Assembly (NCBI GenBank): GCA_030386875.1
Contig: CM059566.1
Span: 41,204,068 to 41,268,067, forward strand
DNA length: 64,000 nt
From: Morinoia aosen
Taxonomy: Eukaryota; Arthropoda; Malacostraca; Amphipoda; Talitridae
Direction: 5' to 3'
Shown: one piece after another, positions 57,571-64,000 of the stretch
Layout of the letters: every line of letters starts with the position of its first letter
Position numbering within the stretch: position 1 is the stretch's first letter
Notes under the pieces: generated by a model
The model's input: only the letters and a program-made list of their open reading frames with translations
Told to the model about the DNA's origin: nothing
Databases searched by the model: none
Made by a program: the position numbers and the translations under genes

Positions 57571-59405
57571 GTCACGCTCTGTCACGCTCTGTCACGCTCT
57601 GTCACGCTCTGTCACGCTCTGTCACGCTCTGTCACGCTCTGTCACGCTCTGTAACGCTCTGTCACGCTCTGTAACGCTCTGTCACGCTCTGTAATGCTCT
57701 GTCGCGCTCTGTCACGCTCTGTCACGCTCTGTCACGCTCTGTCACGCTCTGTCACGCTCTGTCACGCTATGTAACGCTCTGTCACGCTCCGTCACGCTCT
57801 GTCACGCTCTGTCACGCTCTTTCACGCTCTGTCACGCTCTGTAACGCTCTGTAACGCTCTGTCACGCTCTGTCACGCTCTGTCACGCTCTGTCACGCTCT
57901 GTCACGCTCTGTCACGCTCTGTAACGCTCTGTCACGCTCTGTAACGCTCTGTCACGCTCTGTCACGCTCTGTAACGCTCTGTCACGCTCTGTAACGCTCT
58001 GTCACGCTCTGTCACGCTCTGTAACGCTCTGTCACGCTCTGTCACGCTCTGTCACGCTCTGTCACGCTCTGTCACGCTCTGTCACGCTCTGTCACGCTCT
58101 GTCACGCTCTGTCACGCTCTGTAACGCTCTGTAACGCTCTGTCACACTCTGTAACGCTCTGTAACGCTCTGTAACGCTCTGTCACGCTCTGTCACGCTCT
58201 GTAACGCTCTGTCACGCTCTGTCACGCTCTGTAACGCTCTGTCACGCTCTGTAACGCTCTGTAACGCTCTGTAACGCTCTGTCACGCTCTGTCACGCTCT
58301 GTCACGCTCTGTCACGCTCTGTCACGCTCTGTAACGCTCTGTCACGCTCTGTCACGCTCTGTCACGCTCTGTCACGCTCTGTCACGCTCTGTCACGCTCT
58401 GTAACGCTCTTTCACGCTCTGTAACGCTCTTTCACGCTCTGTCACGCTCTGTCACGCTCTGTAACGCTCTGTAACGCTCTGTCACGCTCTGTAACGCTCT
58501 GTCACGCTCTGTCACGCTCTGTCACGCTCTGTAACGCTCTGTCACGCTCTGTCACGCTCTGTCACGCTCTTTCACGCTCTGTCACGCTCTGTCACGCTCT
58601 GTCACGCTCTGTCACGCTCTGTCACGCTCTGTCACGCTTTGTAACGCTCTGTCACGCTCTCTCACGCTCTGTCACGCTCTGTAACGCTCTGTCACGCTCT
58701 GTCACGCTCTGTCACGCTCTGTCACGCTCTGTCACGCTCTGTCACGCTCTGTCACGCTCTGTCACGCTCTGTCACGCTCTGTCACGCTCTGTCACGCTCT
58801 GTAACGCTGTCACGCTCTTTCACGCTCTGTAACGCTCTGTCACGCTCTGTAACGCTCTGTCACGCTCTGTCACGCTCTGTCACGCTCTGTAAAGCTCTGT
58901 AACGCTCTGTCACACTCTGTAACGCTCTGTAACGCTCTGTAACGCTCTGTTACGATCTGTCACGCTCTGTAACGCTCTGTCACGCTCTGTCACGCTCTGT
59001 AACGCTCTTTCACGCTCTGTCACGCTCTGTCACGCTCTGTCACGCTCTGTCACGCTCTGTCACGCTCTGTCACGCTCTGTCACGCTCTGTCACTCTCTGT
59101 AACGCTCTGTCACGCTCATCCACGCTCTGTCACGCTCTGTCACGCTCTGTTACGCTCTGTCACGCTCTGTCACGCTCTGTCAAGCTCTGTCAAGCTCTGT
59201 CACGCTCTGTCACGCTCTGTAAAGCTCTGTCACGCTCTTTCAAGCTCTGTCATGCTCTGTCACGCTCTGCCACGCTCTGTCACGCTCTGTAACGCTCTGT
59301 AACGCTCTGTCACGCTCTGTCACGCTCTGTCACGCTTTGTCACGCTCTGTCACGCTCTGTCAAGCTCTGTCACGCTCTGCCACGCTCTGTCACGCTCTGT
59401 CAAGC
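57571..59405. repeat. 10-bp satellite array, about 183 copies
   Basis: Unit GTCACGCTCT, very uniform. The main variant is GTAACGCTCT, scattered through the array. One shortened unit near 58801-58808 shifts the register by two bases. Divergence rises toward the right end (AAGCTCT, CATGCTCT). Confidence 0.97.
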
Positions 59406-59861
59406 TTTTCTTCAGATTTGTCGGTTTCAACTAGCATGAACAATGAATTATCAGGTGTCATCGAGGGTTTTGATATTAGTTTCAAGTATAACTAGCGTCC
59501 TCTTATGCAAATTTTAGCAAATAATGAAACAAAAACTTGAACTCTAAAGCATTTCTCAACATTCATCCATCTGACATCAATCTAATTTTACGAGCTTTGA
59601 ACTCTGTATTTCCTTCAGTTGTTGCCAATATCACACTTCTGAACCTGTTGTCATAATTCAAAAAAACACATCGATAATTTTACGAGCCCAAACTCCACAT
59701 TTAGTTTGCCTGCGGCCAATAAAAGACTTCTGAATCTGTGGTCATAATTCAGAAAATCAGTGGCTGAGGGCGTAAACATGCATATTTTAAAAGGTACACA
59801 GCAACATCACACAACACACAGACGTCAATACCACCCGCAGTACCGTGTGCGTGAAATGAGG
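59406..59861. other. Spacer between two arrays
   Basis: It contains a diverged duplication of about 95 bp (TTTTACGAGC...AACTC..., at 59586 and 59678, both ending TTCTGAA.CTG.TGTCATAAT). No gene. Confidence 0.55.
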
Positions 59862-61017
59862 CAATGTCGACCCAGCACAATGTCGACCCAGCACAATGTC
59901 GACCCAGCACAATGTCGACCCAGCACAATGTCGACCCAGCACAATGTCGACCCAGCAGAATGTCGACCCAGCACAATGTCGACCCAGCACAATGTCGACC
60001 CAGCAGAATGTCGACCCAGCACAATGTCGACCCAACACAATGTCGACCCAGCACAATGTCGACCCAACACAATGTCAATCTAGCACAATGTCGACCCCGC
60101 ACAATGTCGACCCAACACAATGTCGACCCAGCACAATGTCGACCCAGCACAATATCGACCCAGCACAATATCGACCCAGCACAATATCGACCCAGCACAA
60201 TTTCGACCCAGCACAATGTCGACCCAGCACAATGTCGACCCAACACAATGTCGACCCAGCACAATATCGACCCAGCACAATGTCGACCCAGCACAATGTC
60301 GACCCAGCACAATATCGAACCAGCACAATGTCGACCCAGCACAATGTCGACCCAACACAATGTCGACCCAGCACAATATCGAACCAGCACAATGTCGACC
60401 CAGCACAATATCGACCCAGCACAATATCGACCCAGCACAATGTCGACCCAGCACAATGTCGACCCAGCACAATGTCGACCCAGCACAATGTCGACCCAAC
60501 ACAATGTCGACCCAGCACAATGTCGACCCAGCACAATGTCGACCCAACACAATGTCGACCCAGCACAATGTCGACCCAGCACAATGTCGACCCAGCACAA
60601 TGTCGACCCAGCTCAATGTCGACCCAGCACAATGTCGACCCAGCACAATGTCGACCCAGCACAATGTCGACCCAGCACAACGTCGACCCAGCACAATGTC
60701 GACCCAGCACAATGTCGACCCAGCACAATGTCGACCCAGCACAATGTCGACCCAGCACAATATCGACCCAGCACAATGTCGACCCAGCACAATGTCGACC
60801 CAGCACAATGTCGACCCAGCACAATGTCGACCCAGCACAACGTCGACCCAACACAATGTCGACCCAGCACAATGTCGACCCAGCACAATGTCGACCCAGC
60901 ACAATGTCGACCCAGCACAATGTCGACCCAGCACAATGTCGACCCAGCACAATGTCGACCCAGCACAACGTCGACCCAACACAATGTCGACCCAGCACAA
61001 CGTCCACCCAGGACAAT
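59862..61017. repeat. 16-bp satellite array, about 72 copies
   Basis: Unit GTCGACCCAGCACAAT. Variants are CCAACAC, ATATCGAC, AGCAGAAT and AACGTCGAC. Neither strand of the consensus contains a stop, so open frames up to about 400 codons arise in all six frames (16-residue repeats). Almost every unit has a GTCGAC palindrome. Confidence 0.97.
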
Positions 61018-61074
61018 GGGGGTGACGGTCCTTAAACCGGACCAGCCAAGAGTAAATTCAGCGATCGTGTAAGT

Positions 61075-61470
61075 TGGTTAGAGCTGGTATACCTTGTTGA
61101 TTATTGGAGTATGTCAATGATTGATGGAATGTGGTGTTGAATGCTGGTATATGATGTTTAATACTGGAACGTGTTGTTAATAATTGGAATATGTTGTTCA
61201 ATACTGGAATATATTGCTGATAATCAGAATATGTTGCAGAATACTGGAATGTGTTATGGAACGCTAGAATATGTTGCGGCTAGAATGTGTGAGGCATTGT
61301 AGAATGATGGAATATTTTATAGTGAATGTTAAAATATATCGTAAAATGTTCGAATACGTTCTGGAATAGTAAAACCTCGTACAAATATTTATAATATACT
61401 CTAGAATCCTGTAAAAAGTTTTAGCGAAATGGAATATGTTGTTGAATGCCGCTAAACGTCGTTGATAGCT
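61075..61470. repeat. Degenerate tandem repeat around TGGAATATGTTG
   Basis: About 15 loose units of 22-28 bp such as AATACTGGAATATGTTGTTG. Highly eroded. Confidence 0.7.
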
Positions 61471-61626
61471 GGATTACGCTCTCGAATTCATATTCATGCT
61501 GTTGAATGATATAACATTTTGTTGAATTTGTGTACTGGATGTGGTTTTTTATTCCAGGCAAATTCTGATGAATGGTGTTCTGTTTAATTGAAAGTTGGAT
61601 GATGTCTTTTACAGGTAAATATCAAC

Positions 61627-61750
61627 CAGGGTTGCAAAGTCGGAGTCGGAGTCGGGAGTCGGAGTCGCAGGAGTGGCATGTTTTAGGGTGGAGTCGGAGT
61701 CGTAGTCGGAGTCGGAGTCGCAAATTTATTCCTCCGACTCTGCAACCTTG
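61627..61750. mobile_element. 124-bp hAT-type MITE with GGAGTC core
   Basis: TIRs CAGGGTTGCAAAGTCGG and CCGACTCTGCAACCTTG. Target duplication ATATCAAC/GTATCAAC, 8 bp with one mismatch. The inside is made of GGAGTC repeats. A CAGGG start plus an 8-bp duplication points to hAT. Confidence 0.8.
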
Positions 61751-62180
61751 GTATCAACACATTTGGCACAATTCGGCGTGATGTCAAGAAAATGGCTTGA
61801 AAAATCCGAACTTTAGCTAAAAATGCCTCTTCAACTCACTGAACTCAGTTCCTGTGAACAAAGAAAATTGTGAGAGCAATCAATCAAGACCTACAGACAT
61901 CTTAATGGCGCTAGCGATGTTGGCCCAGAATGGCATTTAGACACTGAGAACAATGTCCTCACCAGAAATAACCGCCGAAAATTGATAGGAAAAAAGTCAA
62001 TGACAGCTCAGTTAAAAAACATTTTTGCACGTAAAGTTATGAGAATCTGAAGCCAGCTACCGGCAGATGTAGTCACAATGAATCCGATGATGAATTTTTT
62101 CAGCATTATTGGCAGTAGCACAACCAGAGGAGGCCACGGGGGCCAGCTTCAATCGTTGTTTTAAGTAAAAGAATAAAACT
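61751..62180. other. Intergenic, nothing recognised
   Basis: No supported feature. Confidence 0.5.
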
Positions 62181-62303
62181 ATTGCTGATAATTAATGTCT
62201 GTTCAATACTAGAACCCCTCCCCTTCCCGAAATTTTCTAAAAATATTGCTGATAATTAATGTCTGTTCAATACTGGAACCCCTCCCCTTCCCGAAATTTT
62301 CGG
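62181..62303. repeat. 64-bp direct duplication
   Basis: ATTGCTGATAATTAATGTCT, GTTCAATACTRGAACCCCTC and CCCTTCCCGAAATTTTC occur twice back to back with one substitution, so the duplication is recent. Confidence 0.9.
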
Positions 62304-63915
62304 CTGGCTGCACCAGTGATAATTGCATGGGTTGCAAATTGCATAGTTCTATAGTTCTCAGAAGTACGATGGTTGACACGAAGTGCGGAGATTCGAACGA
62401 AGACATTCATAAGTATAATTTATTAAGTATTATCAGAAACCCTGTCTTTTTAAGCACTGTATTTAAGTGTAAGCCCTGTATTTGTTTTTGTCATTGGTAA
62501 TGCCTCATCCGATGGTAAAATCATCATGTTCTAAAAGAACGTATATCTTATAATGCAAAGTGCGAACAAAAGTTAAATCATACGACAACACTTCTGTGAA
62601 ACGGCTGCTGATTCAATTTTTACTCTAAATATATTTCGTTAATAATGTTATAATTATCACAAAAACTGAAACTGAACGACATTTCATTCGATAGGGGCTT
62701 GAAAATCTCGACCACATTCTGCCTTAGCATTACATCCGTACGAGTCTATCGTTCCGCATTTGCGCGGTGTAGAATGGGCGTGATATGTTTTTTTATAATT
62801 GGTTATAGTTGTTTGTATTGGTAGATCCAACATCGAAATGCGGAACCAAGCTTTCATATAGGCAGAAATAAGGTCTCATAGCTATGTACCAACACACAAT
62901 ATCGGTAAATGGAAATTAAGTATTGAATGAATGCAAAATTCATTTTTTATATCTATTAAACCAGAATTCCATATCTATTAGCAATATTCTATATCAATTT
63001 TTACGTAAATTTTCAGTACTTTACATCGAGTCATGTTCAGTAATTACCCAGCACTAGATTTTAATTACGTTTATATTTTCCTTAGCACAAAAAAATATTA
63101 ACCATGCATCAAATTTAATTATTTTACCCACGCACAGTCTTTGGTTTTCAGTCATCAACGACCGTGCAATTCCACAGAAATCACAGACACACACGTGGCT
63201 TTACTGCAAGAAAACATTCGGTCATTTTGGAGGCAGAAAAAACAGTGCAAGGTAAACTGTGCGAGTCCATGCAACAGAGAGCGTTCTAAAAATAACAAGT
63301 ACATCTTAGAGAACAAAAAGAGGCTGTCGAAAGGATAGTCATAAGAATGCGGTGAGAATAAACGTGTTTGTGTCGGAGCAAAAAACCCTCTCACGCAGTC
63401 TACCATCATCACGCAACCGCCATCGCCCCTCAAGTATGCATCATGCATCGGCTTGTACGAAAGCTCATGCATTATTTTAGCGTGACATAGAGCGAGGTCT
63501 GCTTAAGTCGATGTCGAGTAAACGTCCCTGAGGCCAAGGAACAATTTCTTCACGTCACTGGCAGACAGGCGAACGTTTCCATCATCGAGCAGTATTGACG
63601 GTTTGCATTATTCAAAACATAGAAAGAACGTGTAACATTGAGAAGTTATAACCAGCATGCGTGTTCAAGATGATATATATCATGAGTTCCAGGATCATAA
63701 AACGTCCTTGGATTTCTGAGTCATAAATTCAAGTTTTCAAGTTAAACTGCGTCCATACGTCGGAATTAAACATTCAAACCTGAACTCTGTGTGGAGTTTG
63801 AAAATAGCAGTTTCAGCGTAGGCTGTGCAACGTATTGCAGGCTAATAAATCAAAAAATGATACAGGCAATGGGAGGAACTTTACCAAATTATTGAAGCCA
63901 CACTGGAGTCAACAG
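62304..63915. other. Intergenic, nothing recognised
   Basis: AT-rich. Short frames near 62246-62500 and 63141-63472 have no recognisable domain or splice support. Confidence 0.5.
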
Positions 63916-64000
63916 CACGGTAAAGGAAACAAGGTAGGTTCAAACCAGTCTTTTTTTCGTTGATGATGTGGTTCTGTTGACGTCACGGCACGGCAACGAA
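63916..64000. mobile_element. hAT-type MITE, cut by the window end
   Basis: It begins CACGGTAAAGGAAACAAGGT and continues GGTTCAAACCAGTCTTTTT, GTTGACGTCACGG, as in the copy at 49683. Confidence 0.8.

Noticed and set aside
59749-61072. Open frames of 100-400 codons on both strands (STQHNVDPAQ and CWVDIVLGRH repeats)
   Set aside because: By-product of the stop-free 16-bp unit; all six frames are equally open.
24100-63900. Similarity between about 24110-24150 and 63855-63895 (GGCARTGGGAGGRACTTT)
   Set aside because: Match is limited to about 20 bases and fades on both sides; could be chance.
1-64000. CRISPR arrays, rRNA, tRNA, retroviral or Polinton-like genes
   Set aside because: Tandem arrays here lack unique spacers; I found no tRNA fold, rRNA block, or reverse transcriptase, capsid or integrase signature.

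Overview
The window looks like nuclear DNA of a metazoan, most likely an arthropod. It is AT-rich and has GT-AG introns, many small DNA-transposon relics (MITEs) and an extreme load of mini- and microsatellites. There are no bacterial-style operons, and I recognised no rRNA, tRNA, CRISPR array or retrovirus/LTR element. The species call is inference; nothing in the sequence fixes the order.

Two split host genes can be assembled, both on the minus strand. Gene 1 (about 36.6 to 24.2 kb) has at least seven coding exons at 36596-36153, 34272-33772, 33015-32893, 31363-31194, 28085-27984, 27299-26978 and probably 24294-24196. The first six join through GT-AG introns with matching phases into exactly 554 codons without a stop. 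The product has two transmembrane helices and long Ser/Pro-rich flanks with several RRxS-type kinase sites. Its layout recalls TMEM200 (DUF2371) proteins, but the match is weak. Its 5' end was not found. Gene 2 (15.46 to 3.6 kb, running off the left end) has exons at 15460-15400, 15297-15146, 12501-12366, 5314-5250 and 3746-3593, again with perfect phase agreement (189 codons plus one base). I cannot name its product. Two RFX X-box-like motifs lie 620-670 bp upstream of its start codon, which hints at a ciliary gene.

Tandem repeats dominate the rest. A 23-bp array fills 39.87-49.25 kb (about 408 copies, with higher-order structure). A 10-bp array fills 57.57-59.41 kb and a 16-bp array 59.86-61.02 kb. 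Smaller arrays of 21, 36, 51, 17, 93, 30, 34 and 20 bp units occur elsewhere. The long open frames over these arrays are by-products of repeats that lack stop codons. Several gene-associated arrays sit within about 20 bp of a 5' splice site (exons A, E, F, I; a duplicated donor at exon K), and one lies about 40 bp upstream of a 3' splice site. That is the most unusual pattern here.

Mobile DNA includes at least seven copies of a roughly 220-bp piggyBac-type MITE (TTAA target sites), four copies of a 268-bp hAT-type MITE, a 124-bp hAT-type MITE, a 256-bp TA-flanked MITE, a nested complex of transposons with sequential 8-bp target duplications (9.46-11.83 kb), a decayed Tc1/mariner transposase (about 53.2-53.7 kb), a hammerhead-ribozyme-like motif of the Penelope type (14.87 kb), and three dispersed repeat families I cannot assign.
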